From Kingdonia uniflora (Eukaryota; Streptophyta; Magnoliopsida; Ranunculales; Circaeasteraceae), in NCBI GenBank assembly GCA_014058105.1, contig JACGCM010002205.1, forward strand, positions 3,782,001 to 3,846,000: a stretch of DNA of 64,000 nucleotides. The letters run 5' to 3'. The notes beneath the pieces were generated by a model, which worked only from the letters and a program-made list of their open reading frames with translations, was not told the DNA's origin and made no database searches. The translations under genes were made by a program, and so were the position numbers. Below are positions 32,390-43,039 of this stretch, piece by piece (the first letter of the stretch is position 1; every line of letters starts with the position of its first letter).

Positions 32390-34976
32390 TTACTCTAGGT
32401 ATGGCTGAAGTTCCTCGAAATTAAAAAAAACACAACGATGAGCTACTTTATGGTTATCTTCTAACATAGTGAAATCACTTCCTTCTGACAAGACACAACC
32501 TTCAAGGATAGTAGATTCCACATTTTCAACGTGATTTCTATTTTCTTTTCTATTTGTATCTCCATCAAGTTTCATATGTTTAGCACAAGAAATGACACAT
32601 TCTTCTGCCAAGTAACATTCAACTATACATCCCTCAGGCCTTGCGGGATTTCTAACATATCCTTTTAACGTCTTCATAAACCTATGAAAGTACAAAATAT
32701 TATATATCATATAATATTTAATAAAAAATACATTTAAAAGATTATGTAGACCTAGAATTTAATTGTAAGTACCTTTCAAACGGATACATCCAACGGTAAT
32801 GTACATGGCCTCCAAAGCATGCCTCTTAAACCATGTGAATAGTTAGGTGCACCATAATGTCAAAAAAATGATGGAGAAAGATATCTCTTTATCATACACA
32901 TTGTCTCTGCCACCTCCACTTCCAAATTTTCCATTTTGACATAATCAATCTCTCTTTGGCAAAGTTCATGGTAGAATGAACACAGCCTAAAAATGGTAGG
33001 TTTCACTCTTTTTGGGAGGAGATCGCGTAATGCAACAGGAAGAAATTGTTGCATTAAAACATGGAAATTGTGTGACTTTAGACCATAAACTGTGTGATCA
33101 GCCAAGGATATGCAATTTGAAATATTGGAGCAATATCCATCTGGTAACTTCAGCAAAAATAGCCTACGACAAAAAATATATTTTTCTTTCTTTGAAAGTT
33201 TATGTGGTGCTGGAGGAAGGAGTGTCCTCTTTCCATTATCTTGAGGATGCAATTCATGCCTTAAATTTAACTCGACCAAGTCGTGACGAGATGCAATACC
33301 ATCCTTAGATTTTCCAGCAATGTTCAACAATGTCCCAACCAAACTATCACAAACATTCTTTTCAATGTGCATGATGTCTAAATTATGAGGCAATAAGCTA
33401 TTCTTCCAATATGGTAGTTAAAAAAATATTGACCTCTTTTTCCATCTTTGGATGGTCTTTTTTCTTTTTTGTGAAGATTTTCCCCAATTTGTTTCAATAT
33501 CTTTCACTTGATCCCAAACTTGTGTACCATTCAATGAAATTGGACGTGTGCCAAGTTCTTTTCGCCATTAAACCAAGTTTTCTTAAATCGAAAAGGATGA
33601 TCGGGCCTAAGAAATGATCTATGTGACCTATAAGAGAACTTCCTGCCATGCTTTAGCCATTTTGAACATGTACCATCACCACATTTAGGATATGCATATC
33701 TTCCCTTTGCTGATCATCCCGCAAGGTTTCCATATGCTGGGAAATCATTAATAGTCCACAATAGTACGACCTTTAATGTAAACTTTGTTTTCGCATATGC
33801 GTCATACGCTTCAACACCATTTGTCCACAAGAGTAATAAGTCGTCAATAAGGGGCTGCAAATAAATATCTATATCATTACCAGGTTGCTTAGGAGCGGTG
33901 ATTATCAAAGTCAACATTAAGAATTTCTTATCCATGCACAAAGAAGGTGGCAGATTGTAATTTACTAGCATTGCTGACCAACAACTATATCTAGAACTTA
34001 AATTACGATAAGGATTAACTCCATCTGCAGCTAGTCGTAATCGCAAGTTACGTATCTCTTCAGAAAAGTAGGGCCACTCCGAATCAATGTTATTCCATGC
34101 AGGACTATCCACCGGGTGTCTTAGGATGCCATCAGTACTCTTATTATCAGAATGCCACCTCAAGTGTTTTGCATTATCAGTAGACATATACATCCGCCAA
34201 CACCTAGGTATTATGGGAAAATACCTTAACACCTTTGCTGGAACACCAACTCGTATTTTATTTGTCTTAGGGTCTTGCTTCCATCGCGAAGAACCACATT
34301 TTGGACATGATTCCTTGTGCTTATGGTCTTTCTTGTATAGCAAGCATTCGTTTGGGCAGGCGTGAATCTTTTGGTAGTCTAAGTCGAATGTCTTCAACAT
34401 TTTCTTTGCAAAGTATATTGAATATGGGATAGTGTTATCCTCGGGAAGGAGATCCTTGAGAGGCACCAATAATTTAGTAAAACTCTTATCAGACCAAGTG
34501 TTGTTAGCTTTTATGTTAAACAACATAATAATAGCTGACAACTTCGTATACTTCTTGCAAGCTGAAAATAATGGTGTTTCTGCATCCTCTAATAATTCCC
34601 CATAATCAGGAAGTTCAGTGTCATCCCCATGATAGTCCTCTCCTACGTTAGTTGCATAAGTTGACCTAAATAAGTCATTCTCCGCACTAATCTGCTTAAA
34701 GGTTTTCTCGTACTGGCCATCATCTGATTGCAACTTTGGTACATCATCTCCATGCAATACGAACGGATCATAAGTCATATCAATACCCCATATTACCAAA
34801 TGGTCATATACTTCCTCAGAAGACAAACATCTAAAATTATTACAGTCTTTACATGGGCATCTAATTTTGGTAGAACTAGGTTCATTCGAATGTGAAATGC
34901 CAAAATCTAAAAAATTTTGAACTCCATCTCCGTATGCCTCACTAGCTCTAGGCTGAAACCTCCATTTTTTATCCAT
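32390..34976 (-). pseudogene. CACTA tnp2-like transposase
   Basis: 34976-33714 is an open 420-codon frame from an ATG. It has the N-terminal transposase-associated domain (IRCPCKDCNNFRCLSSEEVY, a zinc-ribbon-like Cys set), the linker with DYGELLEDAETPLFSACKKY, the zinc ribbon CPNECLLYKKDHKHKESCPK, and the start of the tnp2 catalytic domain (VLRYFPIIPRCWRMYMST, LADGVNPYRNLSSRYSCW with one base-level change). 33713-33394 continues with frameshifts (CPKCGDGTCSKWLKHGRK). 33393-32860 is open with MPHNLDIMHIEKNVCDSLVG and the following domain usual in these proteins (FLPVALRDLLPKRVKPTIFR). 32710-32390 adds MKTLKGYVRNPARPEGCIVE. The transposase would cut the CACTA ends; stops and frameshifts break this copy. 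Confidence 0.88.
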
Positions 34977-35495
34977 GAGTGTACTTTAACTTGAAATTCA
35001 ATTGAAATGTTAGACAGTCTAATAATTGAAAATGTCATGGTAGCCAATCAGTGGATGAAAAGCTAAAAAATAATGACTCTTTACTAAAGAGATGTGTTCT
35101 TATCCCAATGGCGATTGACTCATAGTGTGTTACATTAGTTGTTGCTTAGCTTTCCTAAGAAGGCAACTACTACTCACAGTGGGTGATTGTCAGGCTCAAA
35201 CCATGTAAGAGATGCAGTTCAACTAACCTCACTAGCACAAGCTTCTCACTTATGAGATCGTTACAAGCATGTATTAACGGAAAAACATCTAATAAGATTT
35301 TGACTATCATATTCTTAGCCATAGAAGAAAATGCTCTAAAATTTAACTTAGACTACGAGTCATTTACCTAACCCAATAACGATTACACTAAAATGCACGA
35401 TGATACACTATAATATACTTTCTTACCGTTTAATTCTTGACAGAACCTTCAATGCTCAATGCCAATTAACTACGAAATAAAAATAAATAGTCAAA
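34977..35495. other. CACTA sequence upstream of tnp2, no terminus found
   Basis: A few hundred bases upstream of the tnp2 start, where the transcript leader and the second terminus should lie. I searched for TTGTAGTG, CACTA on the inverse strand and GTGACGT clusters and found none. Element C protein similarity resumes at about 35580. Confidence 0.5.
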
Positions 35496-36020
35496 TTAAA
35501 AAATTAATGTTAGTTTTACGACTTTCTCAGCATATGCATAGGTATTCAAGCTGATCCACTTCCCAGGATCTGATTTGAAAGTTAACCCTACCCCCGCCAC
35601 ACTCAAAAATACCCTCACCTTTGACAACTCTAGCTTGACAGAAAATTGATCTAATCTAATCTTATCTCTAGCCGAAACGGAACCTTCGGCCCTATCCAAC
35701 TCAGTCAAATCCCTACTATCATCATTATGAACCCCTTCTCCATTTCTACCACCAGAAGGCCCTACATTACCCTTGCCTCTCTTCCCCCACACTGTCTCCT
35801 CCTCCTCACTATCCTCAGTCACTATCGTCCTACGATGTCTCGTAATCGGAACCTCCCCAGTCGACAGAACCATAGATAAAGGGGCTTTGGTTATCACATC
35901 TAATATTTCTAAGTCGCTACCCTCATCCATTGGGGCTCAGCCATAAATACTAGCTTCGAATGCTTCGATCACTTCGTCTATCAGCCTCCGACTCGAGGCT
36001 TGACGGTTATGCATTTTAGC

Positions 36021-36295
36021 CTACAAAAGAAGAGACGCACAATTAGATCGATAAATTTGAAATTTCCGTGTCCTTAGCCTATATCCCATTTCCCCCCTCT
36101 AGAAGATTTATCGAAACCTTGACCTTAAACCCTATGACTCCTCCAAAATGCCCAAAATCCCAAAATGGGTCAAAACCATATTCACCAAATCTCCTTATCT
36201 TCGAAGATAACCTCCGAACCCTAAACCCAAAATGTCCTACTTACAGACTCATAAGGGAAAACAAAATAAAAATTCACAGAGATCAAGTGACATAC
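36021..36295 (-). other. Intron of antisense unit 3 in element C
   Basis: Donor CACAG/GTATGTCAC and acceptor CTTCTTTTGTAG/GCTAA. Element D has AACAG/GTATGTCC and CTTCTTCTGTAG/GATAA in the same position, 293 bases long. The interior sequence differs between copies far more than the splice sites. Confidence 0.6.
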
Positions 36296-36437
36296 CTGTG
36301 TTAGAAGCACTATCCTCGAAACAACAAGATCAACGCAATAACTGTAGCAACTACTCTTAAGTTCTAATGGCGTATATTCTTCTCCTCACTCTCTTTGATT
36401 TTTCTCAGTAAACAGTACAGTGATTACTCCTCTCACA

Positions 36438-36445
36438 CTTATATA
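36438..36445 (-). promoter_or_regulatory. TATA box of antisense unit 3, element C
   Basis: TATATAAG on the minus strand, 142 bases before the intron donor. The homologous spot in element D (GTATATGTA, 54436-54444) lies 154 bases before its donor, and both are preceded by CGAGGCGGT. Confidence 0.5.
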
Positions 36446-36500
36446 CTCTTTCAAAAAACCAAAACCGCCTCGATTTTCTAACCACTATCATTACCACGAC

Positions 36501-37345
36501 CCCACTACCCCAGTATTTCAGCTATAATGTGTTTTGACCGATTTACCCCTCATATCCCCCACATGTGAACAGTACACTTACTTCAACTTGCCTGCAAAAA
36601 CTAAAGCTTCTCGAACCCTTTCGCCCTTACTCAAATCTAAACAATCAAATCCAAATAGTCAATTCACAACCTTTTTTGTAATACTAGCAAAAATCATGAT
36701 TACTTTTTGGCACACTGCCCTAGGCGTACATACCGTCCTGATAGACCAGCTGCCTGGTCTGTCAGTATGACCAGTCACATCAAACATAACCTTCGACACA
36801 CTCCTTTAATTCGAATAATCGACCACTTCTCGTCTCGAAGACTCATCCATAGATAACCTCAAATTCAGTTTTCTAATATATCGACATTCAATCTACAACA
36901 CATTTGTCAATTTAAAACCTCGTGCCCCCTATTCCTTCGACAGATCACATTCGACATATCAAACATTTATGCTTACAGACCCAACCTTGTGCACCAATAC
37001 ACCAATCTTTTTAGCTTCGACAGATAATACTCCCACTTCGGCAGACTACAATTTTTTACTTCGACAATTAAAGTTTTATCTTCGAATAATCCAAATACTA
37101 TACTTAGACAATTATATTATTAATTCGACAGCTCACGATACTACTTCATGAATTCAGATTATACTATCACTTTTAGTTATACAAAGCAAGTTATTACCTA
37201 TGAAGAACAAGAATACTACTACAACAGTACTTCCAAACACCAATTTCATTCAGAAAGATAAACATATTTCAAACCTCGTCAAAAGAAAACAAAAAGGAAG
37301 TAGAACAAAAGAAGCAACAACAAAACACCAAATAGGCAGAGGACC
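36501..37345. other. Element C spacer between antisense units 2 and 3
   Basis: Non-coding as far as I can see. It is rich in TTCGA words (ACTTCGACA, CTTCGACAGA and similar, notably 36780-37130), a feature shared with the spacers near 37900-38060 and with the LTRs. Confidence 0.4.
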
Positions 37346-37663
37346 CTAATTATCAGCGGGATGCTCCTCTTCAACCACGGCTGCAGCATCCGTATCCTCC
37401 TAGTCCACTACATCCTCCGCAAAGCCTTCAAGAAGAGACAACTGATGGCCGGGTAATGACCCCATCATCTGTAGAATTCCCCACCAGTAAGCGAAGGGCA
37501 TGCCAAGGATGGGTACCCCGGGTTTCGCCTAAAAAAAAATTGGCATCTAAGCATCAATATCTTCCTCGATACTGAACCTCCGTTGAAGCCCCAATAAGGC
37601 CCCTTGAATTCTACTGACCCTCACTGCCAATTTGTCTTTCTGAACGGGTATGTTTGTAGCCAT
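37346..37663 (-). pseudogene. Element C antisense small ORF 2
   Basis: From the ATG at 37663 the minus strand encodes MATNIPVQKDKLAVRVSRIQ and QRRF, then, past two stops, GVPILGMPFAYWWGILQMMG and LPGHQLSLLEGFAEDVVD, ending at a TAG at 37346. Element D ORF 2 reads GEPISGMPYEYWWGVLEIMG and LPSDRLALLEYLTDDEE in the same order. The protein is about 100 residues, acidic at its C-terminus, and is a paralogue of small ORF 1. Function unknown. A TATA box (GTATAAAAGG, 37748-37739) lies about 75 bases upstream. Confidence 0.6.
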
Positions 37664-37738
37664 CTTGATCCGAACAAATAAGAGAAGAGATATAAAGAAT
37701 AATGGAAGAAAGATGAAGAAATCCCCTCCACCATAGTT

Positions 37739-37748
37739 CCTTTTATAC
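37739..37748 (-). promoter_or_regulatory. TATA box of antisense small ORF 2, element C
   Basis: GTATAAAAGG on the minus strand, about 75 bases before the ATG. Element D has CATAAATAGG about 50 bases before its ORF 2. Confidence 0.5.
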
Positions 37749-38281
37749 TTGGAGAACCAATTCCAGCTTTCCCTCTTCCCCAGCCACATTAATTGTGATC
37801 TTCAATTCCCTACCTCGAATACTCAACAACCAACCTCTCTAACTTCCTAGACGTAACCGATTCGTTTGTACCTACATTCAAACCTCATTCCCAAGAACTT
37901 ATAGTCAAGCAAACCTCCAACATTGAACATTCGACCATCATTATACCTCGACCATCTTTATACTTCGATCACATCATAACCTTCGATCATATAATAAACT
38001 TCGGTCATATCATTATACTTCGATAACCTTTTTTATCCACTATCATCAATTCGATGATATGCATGTGGTAAGCGCGGCTATGAGACTATTCGTCTATATT
38101 ATCAATCAGACACAGTAACACAAGTTTTTAGAGAATATTACTCCCATTTTATTATCTGATTGACAAAACGGACTATATTGCTTCAACCACCCAAACAAAA
38201 ACCCCAAAAATACAAAGATACAGATATTAACCACATCAACCAGTAGCCCGACTTCCAGAAGGTCCAGCTCCACTAAGCGCT

Positions 38282-38573
38282 CTATTCCTCCATCTCCTCC
38301 TCTACATAAACAATACATTCGGCCAAAGCCGACAGAAAGAGATAGCGCTTCTCCGTAGTAGTAAAATCATACTTCAGTCGGTCCCAAAGATAGGCGTTAA
38401 GCTCCCCATTGATGATCTCTCCAGCTTCAACCTCCACCAGTTCAGACATGTCCCAGTCCAGATCATGATGCCCGAAGAACTTTAAATGAAGTTCTCCAGT
38501 CTTTCGCCATACCAGATGGTCCTGGGCAAACCCCATCCTCTTCTGATATCATGTGTTGGGCATAGTATCCATG
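38282..38573 (-). pseudogene. Element C antisense small ORF 1
   Basis: The ATG at 38573 gives MDTMPNT, a TGA, then YQKRMGFAQDHL, parallel to MDTTPYTCYQQRMAFVRD in element D, which fixes the start in both copies. The body reads LHLKFFGHHDLDWDMSELVE, VEAGEIINGELNAYLWDRLK and EKRYLFLSALAE, ending in an acidic tail. Length about 97 codons. The LDW-x-EVE-x-GE core is shared with small ORF 2, so the two arose by duplication. No known domain is recognised. Antisense to pol, just inside the 3' LTR. Confidence 0.65.
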
Positions 38574-38650
38574 AAGATTTCAAAATTTGCAAAGGAAAAA
38601 GAGAAGAATGAAAAGAAGAAGGTTACTCAATATCCTTACACAATAAACCA

Positions 38651-38658
38651 TACTTATA
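38651..38658 (-). promoter_or_regulatory. TATA box of antisense small ORF 1, element C
   Basis: TATAAGTA on the minus strand (within GGCTATAAGTATGGTTTATT), about 78 bases before the ATG. Element D has TATATAAATATGGTTAT about 75 bases before its ATG. Confidence 0.55.
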
Positions 38659-38810
38659 GCCTCACTTCATTTATTACCCCATAACCGCCTATACCTCATA
38701 ATTACCCTATTTTATTACTTACCTGAAAACCAACAGTCAAACCGCTCATATTCCAAGACCAAATAGTTTTCTCAGCGAACGCCTCTCTACCTGGCTTCGA
38801 GACCCTCGCT

Positions 38811-38823
38811 GAGAGGGGGCGAA
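38811..38823 (+). promoter_or_regulatory. Element C polypurine tract
   Basis: GAGAGGGGGCGAA directly before the TGTAGTAGCC start of the 3' LTR; element D has GAGAGGGGCGAA there. Primer for plus-strand synthesis. Confidence 0.85.
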
Positions 38824-39554
38824 TGTAGTAGCCTACTCACAGCCTTCGACCCCCTCAGATGCTTGAAACCTACATCGTAGCCTACCCGAATATGCCGAAG
38901 CCTATTCAATCCTCAAAACAAGCCTTCCAGAGAGCCTCTGAAGATGAAACTTCAACTCCAAACAAGCCTCGAGGACAGACTCACACATCGCAGTAGAAAA
39001 CCTTCGACCATATCTGCACACGGTCAAAATATGATGGGACATGCAGCCAGCTCATCAGACAAGCCAGCGCAATGATTGGTCCTTGCAGCTACAGTGACAG
39101 GCCTAACCACTGCGCCACCGTATAAAAGTACAGAGACACCACCCACAGCAGTTACAGTAACAGTACAGGCATGTCCAACGCCCATATCCCGCCGGGATAT
39201 CCAGACAGTACTCATGTAAACTTACCCATGCTTGGTAACTCTGCTTCCTATGGTTCTATAAATAGAAGAGATGGGGAGCTAAGGAAGGGTTAGAAAAATT
39301 CCCCCAAGACCCCTTGTAGTTTACCTTCAGCCACTTTCTTAAGCCCAGTATTCAAACCTTCAATTACTCATCAGTAATATAATGCTTTTAAAAATCCTCA
39401 TCAGAGGTCGTAGAGTGTCATATTCAAACCTCTATGTAAGTATTTGTCTCTAGTTTGTTCATACTTTAGATCATTTACTTGTATTCCTTTGATAGAAGAT
39501 CAACCCCGTGTTGTAAGAGTTAACTTCCCCTCTAAAAGAAGTTAGGCCCCTATA
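38824..39554 (+). mobile_element. Element C 3' LTR
   Basis: About 730 bp matching 17791-18511, TGTAGTAGCC to CCCCTATA (final ACA mutated to ATA). TATAAATA at 39257-39264. It also carries a short internal duplication relative to the 5' LTR near 38865-38885 (an extra CGTAGCCTACC segment). Confidence 0.92.
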
Positions 39555-39559
39555 CTAAT
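39555..39559. repeat. Target-site duplication of element C, right copy
   Basis: CTAAT, identical to 17786-17790. Confidence 0.9.
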
Positions 39560-40783
39560 TGACCTCCCAGCATGTTCTACAACATTCCCCCATTTTCTAC
39601 CTAACTACCTTTAATTTTATAGAAGTATATGAATACATCATACTTTTGAAGATAGTATAACAAATTACCAGAGAAATCTAGAAATTGTTCAAATTGTACT
39701 TTGCCTTCCCCCTCTGAATCTACATTTACAACCTCTACATTTTTAAACTCATCATATACTACTTCTTACACACGACCTAAGGACGAAGAATCCATATTAG
39801 GTGAAAGTTCCATATCAATATAGGCTGGAGGATGAGGCTTATATCTATAAAAGAGTCTCCTCATACTTCAACCTACCTACATATCCAGGTATTTTGTTAA
39901 TTTTCTCAATCATTATCTTTTGTCTATATACATACATACATATATCATATATCGATTATATACATACATACATCATATACATAAATTTTTCTATACAATC
40001 AAACAGATTTTTTTTCCACTATAAGTAGTAAATTTTGAAAATTTTAAAAACCCATAAATATTGTAATCTCTATCTCGAACTTCATAATCACAAAATCATA
40101 ACTCAATCACTAGCCTTCAACGTCGAAATATGAGTCAGGAGCAACGCCCAATCCCTCTTTCACCACGGCACTGTAGAACAAATGTCTTGACTCTACCTCC
40201 AGAACCTTCTCCTTCCTTCGACGATGATTACCTTGGTCCAATCTCTCTCTCGAATCTCTGCAGCTTAATATTTTTTATCTGCCTCTCTTCTTTTGTTTTT
40301 CCGAGTTTGGCAAACGTTTGAATGAAAAGAACTATTATTTTTATTTTCTCTCCCTAACTGCTGGCAGCTATTGTGGCTCGCACAAGCCGCCCTCGATTTT
40401 GGAACTGAGGCGTCCCTTCCCCAATTAATGTCAGACGTTTCATACATTTTTGGCGAAAATGCTTTCCCATTATTATCCCACATCCTATATTTAAATATAT
40501 TTTTCCCTCTCCTACCCAAATCTCTCTCAGACCTTCCCACACTCATGATGACTTTATACTCATGCACAATCAAACTTTTTCTACCCTAACACAAAGGACA
40601 AAAATTAAAGCTGATCTAATTTCTCTATTTCTACTTCTACTATTTATAGAATTGCAGACATCATTTCTAATATTACCACATTTTAAATTTTAAATTTTAT
40701 TCCAACAATTCCAAACAACATTTACAATGAACAAGGAACAAATTCAGAAGATGTATTCTCTCTAAATTCAAAATACTATTATT
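39560..40783. other. Element B continuation, mostly non-coding
   Basis: By the target-site duplication this is B sequence upstream (in antisense direction) of the coiled-coil ORF. It holds an imperfect CATA/TACA microsatellite at about 39925-39985 and pyrimidine-rich stretches. Small frames (40130-40321, 40265-40573) show no similarity that I can support. Confidence 0.45.
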
Positions 40784-41158
40784 TCATCTAATCAGTTCGC
40801 TCCCTTGTACATAATCGTACATGAAACTTCCAATATGCCCTGGAGCATCACACCTAATCAGTTCGCCCCCAGCCATCCTCTCATCTTCATTAGCTATTTC
40901 TTCTATAGTAATTTCCCTCACAATAGCTCTTTGAACTTTAGGCTCCAACACCAATTCACAGAATATATCCAAATAAAAGTGATGCCCAAGCTCGTACTCC
41001 CTCGCCCTCGTGCCCATCCCGTCAAACCGAATTTTTGATTCAGGTAAGTTAGCATCATAATCTAATTGCCCAAAGATCTTCTCCCGTACTTCGGCAATCT
41101 TTATTGCTAAGCGCCCCTCCGAGGCATGATGAGCTCTTTTAGAACGAGTCCTCACCAT
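40784..41158 (-). CDS. Element B antisense small ORF, uncharacterised
   Basis: An intact 124-codon frame (ATG at 41158) antisense to element B. It begins basic (MVRTRSKRAHHASEGRLAIK), continues VREKIFGQLDYDANLPESKI and YELGHHFYLDIFCELV, and ends acidic (EIANEDERMAGGE). Position, length and pattern (a KxFG start, LDY in place of LDW, an aromatic block, an acidic tail) resemble antisense small ORF 1 of C and D, but sequence identity is low and the kinship is an inference. A TATA-like TTTAAATAAT lies about 40 bases upstream. No known domain. Confidence 0.5.
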   Translation of the reverse strand: MVRTRSKRAHHASEGRLAIKIAEVREKIFGQLDYDANLPESKIRFDGMGTRAREYELGHHFYLDIFCELVLEPKVQRAIVREITIEEIANEDERMAGGELIRCDAPGHIGSFMYDYVQGSELIR

Positions 41159-41749
41159 TTTATTTTTCTTCCTCCTTTCTGCATCACATCTCTACATTAT
41201 TTAAACACATCTAAGAGATAACATCAAATCCTCCAACTTCCGCATATAGTATAATCTATATTTACTTCACTTTTCCATAACTGGAAACCCTAAAATCATG
41301 ATAGAAAGTTATTTGAACTTATCTTTCCGTATCGACCTCATTAAAATTCATCAGTCTCCTTTTTGACCTAACTTTCACAATCTCTTCCCTAGATTATACA
41401 TTTCCAAATACCTCCCCAATTCTATGTTTATATTTTGCACGTTCAATTCTACATAAGAATGATGCCTCATGACTCGATTCCTGGAGCCTAATCAGTTTGA
41501 TGTACGCCCTTTACATCATCACATATATCTTTAACAGGTCGACTAATATATTATAACAGTTCAATTTATAATACTCATTGTTAGATCATTTTAAAAAAAA
41601 TAGCACATTATATTTTAATATTCCAACATATTTTTCTTCTAGTCTGATTTACTACTAATTTCTAATTCGATCTATCAACATAATTTTTGCACAAATATCT
41701 TTTTCATTAGCTCAAATATTGGCTTCAAAATACTTTATTGAGAACAAGT
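41159..41749. other. Boundary region between element B and element E
   Basis: AT-rich, no gene. The 3' LTR of B and the 3' end of E should lie here if they were complete; neither a TGTAGTAG start nor a direct repeat to the 47-49 kb region is apparent. Confidence 0.35.
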
Positions 41750-42830
41750 TTTTAGAAATTTCTTGATATCGATCTACAGGTTACTTTACATTTCAGTTTT
41801 CAACACTGTTTTATACCAAAACTCTCCTGCAAGAAAAGTTTTTTCACAGAGCTTGAGCCTACCTCCAGCATCACTTACTTTATATTTTTTCATGAAATTC
41901 TTTCATGCACTCCTTATAAGTCTTTGCTGATTGGTATGCATCATTCCGTAGCTCTTCTAACTCATTGAGTTGAAGCTTGCGATGCAAACCAGCTTTCCCA
42001 ATGTCAAATTTAATACTTTTATTGCCCAATAGGTGTTGTATTCCAATTCAATAGGGAGGTCACACACTTTTTCATAGACTAATCAGTATGGAGACATTAT
42101 AATAGGTGTCTTGAAAGTAGTATGGTAAGCCCAAAGAGCATCAGTTAGTTGAGTTGACCAATCTTTGCGGTTTGCATTTACAATCTTTTGGAGAATATTT
42201 TTGATTTCACTATTAAAAACCTCCACCCGCCCACTAGTTTGCGGATGGTAAGGTATAGCTACCTTATGTGTTACTCTATATTTTTTTATTAAGTTCGCAA
42301 ACATTTGACTGTTGAAATACGACCCTCCATAACTAATGATCGTCCTTGGCGAACCAAAATGGGAGAAAATGTTCTCTTTAAGAAAATTGACAACTGAACT
42401 ATAATTGGTTTTGGTAGGAATGGCCTCTACCCAGTTAGTTACATAGTCAACTGCTAACAGGATGTATGTATACCATGAAGATGGTGTAAATATACCCATG
42501 AAGTCGATGCCTCGAACGTCGAAAGGTTTAATAATCAAAATAGGGTTTAGGGTCATCATATTTTGATGAGACAAGGCTCCCATTCTCTGGCATCTATCAC
42601 AGCCTTGCAAATTTTGTGAGCATCATGAAATAAGGTTGGCCAATAAAAATGACATTGCAAAATTTTGCAGAGGTCTTTTAGAACTGAAGTAGCCACCAAA
42701 AGCGTGGGCGTGGAAAATTTCAATGATTTTGGTATGTTCAGAATCTGGGATACATCGACGAATAATTTGATTAGAGCAATACTTGAATAAGTATGGATCG
42801 TCCCAGAAAAAATATCAGACCTCACTAAGG
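41750..42830 (-). pseudogene. pol: Element E integrase (Athila-like Ty3/gypsy)
   Basis: Minus strand. The zinc-binding end reads CHFYWPTLFHDAHKICKA and, in another frame, QGCDRCQRMGALSHQNMMTL. The core is in the open frame 42610-42083: FDVRGIDFMGIFTPSS (first Asp), RTIISYGGSYFNSQMF (the second catalytic Asp is Tyr-Gly here, where DGGSHF is usual) and GRVEVFNSEIKNIL (Glu). Past a break, 42080-41750 is a decayed C-terminal part (LPIELEYNTYWAIKVLNLTL). These blocks match the Athila type rather than A-D. Confidence 0.75.
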
Positions 42831-43039
42831 AATCTAGTTTTATTGGGCTTCATCCAAAAGCTAGTAAGTTGCCCTGTGGTAAGATAATTCACAATGTCCG
42901 CAAGCCATGGTGTGGAAGACATTGAGCGAATAGACATGAGTTGCTCATCGGGAAATGACTCACGAATAGGTAACGACTGATCTGGGGAATCATTGTCCAA
43001 TCAAGAAAGGTGGTCAGCTACAACATTCTCGACACCTTA

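Larger units (their letters stand above)
22491..35495 (-). mobile_element. CACTA (En/Spm-type) transposon with captured DNA, right end missing
   Basis: The left end is CACTACAACAAATACGGGTA, the form typical of CACTA termini, followed by a subterminal region dense in GTGACGT and its inverse. Transposase genes read on the minus strand: tnp2-like (34976-32390) and TNPA-like (31170-29035). Between them and the left end lie, in the same orientation, pieces of a TRCF gene and a D-type cyclin gene, with mitochondrial-like DNA between the two. No inverted terminus (TTGTTGTAGTG) or GTGACGT cluster is found on the right before element C sequence resumes near 35580, so the right terminus has been deleted. 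The right boundary is approximate. Confidence 0.8.
35496..36500 (-). pseudogene. Element C antisense unit 3: leader exon, intron and first coding exon
   Basis: Minus strand. A TATA box (36438-36445) is followed by a leader exon ending in CACAG at 36296, a 275-base intron with GTATGT and CTTTTGTAG, and a coding exon from 36020. The ATG is at 36012-36014 (RQASSRRLIDEVIEA), a TGA interrupts before APMDEGSDLEILDVI, and the open part 35930-35496 ends after ARDKIRLDQFSVKLELSKVR and LTFKSDPG. The product matches element D (IDEGSDIEVSDITTDAPLAM, SEKLRLDQFTIKLGLSKVGV). The middle is acidic and Ser/Glu-rich. The later exons, including the coiled coil seen in D, are missing because the deletion that removed the CACTA right end took them too. 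Function unknown. Confidence 0.65.
17791..39554 (+). mobile_element. Element C: Tat-like Ty3/gypsy retrotransposon with a CACTA insertion
   Basis: Paired LTRs (17791-18511, 38824-39554), a PBS, a polypurine tract and matching CTAAT duplications define the ends. Internal order: gag stub, PR, RT, RNase H and IN on the plus strand (to 22260), the start of a tandem array, then foreign CACTA DNA (22491 to about 35495), then three antisense units on the minus strand (35496-38660). Nearly all of gag is deleted, so C could move only with proteins from elsewhere, and its own enzymes are mutated. C lies inside element B. Confidence 0.9.
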
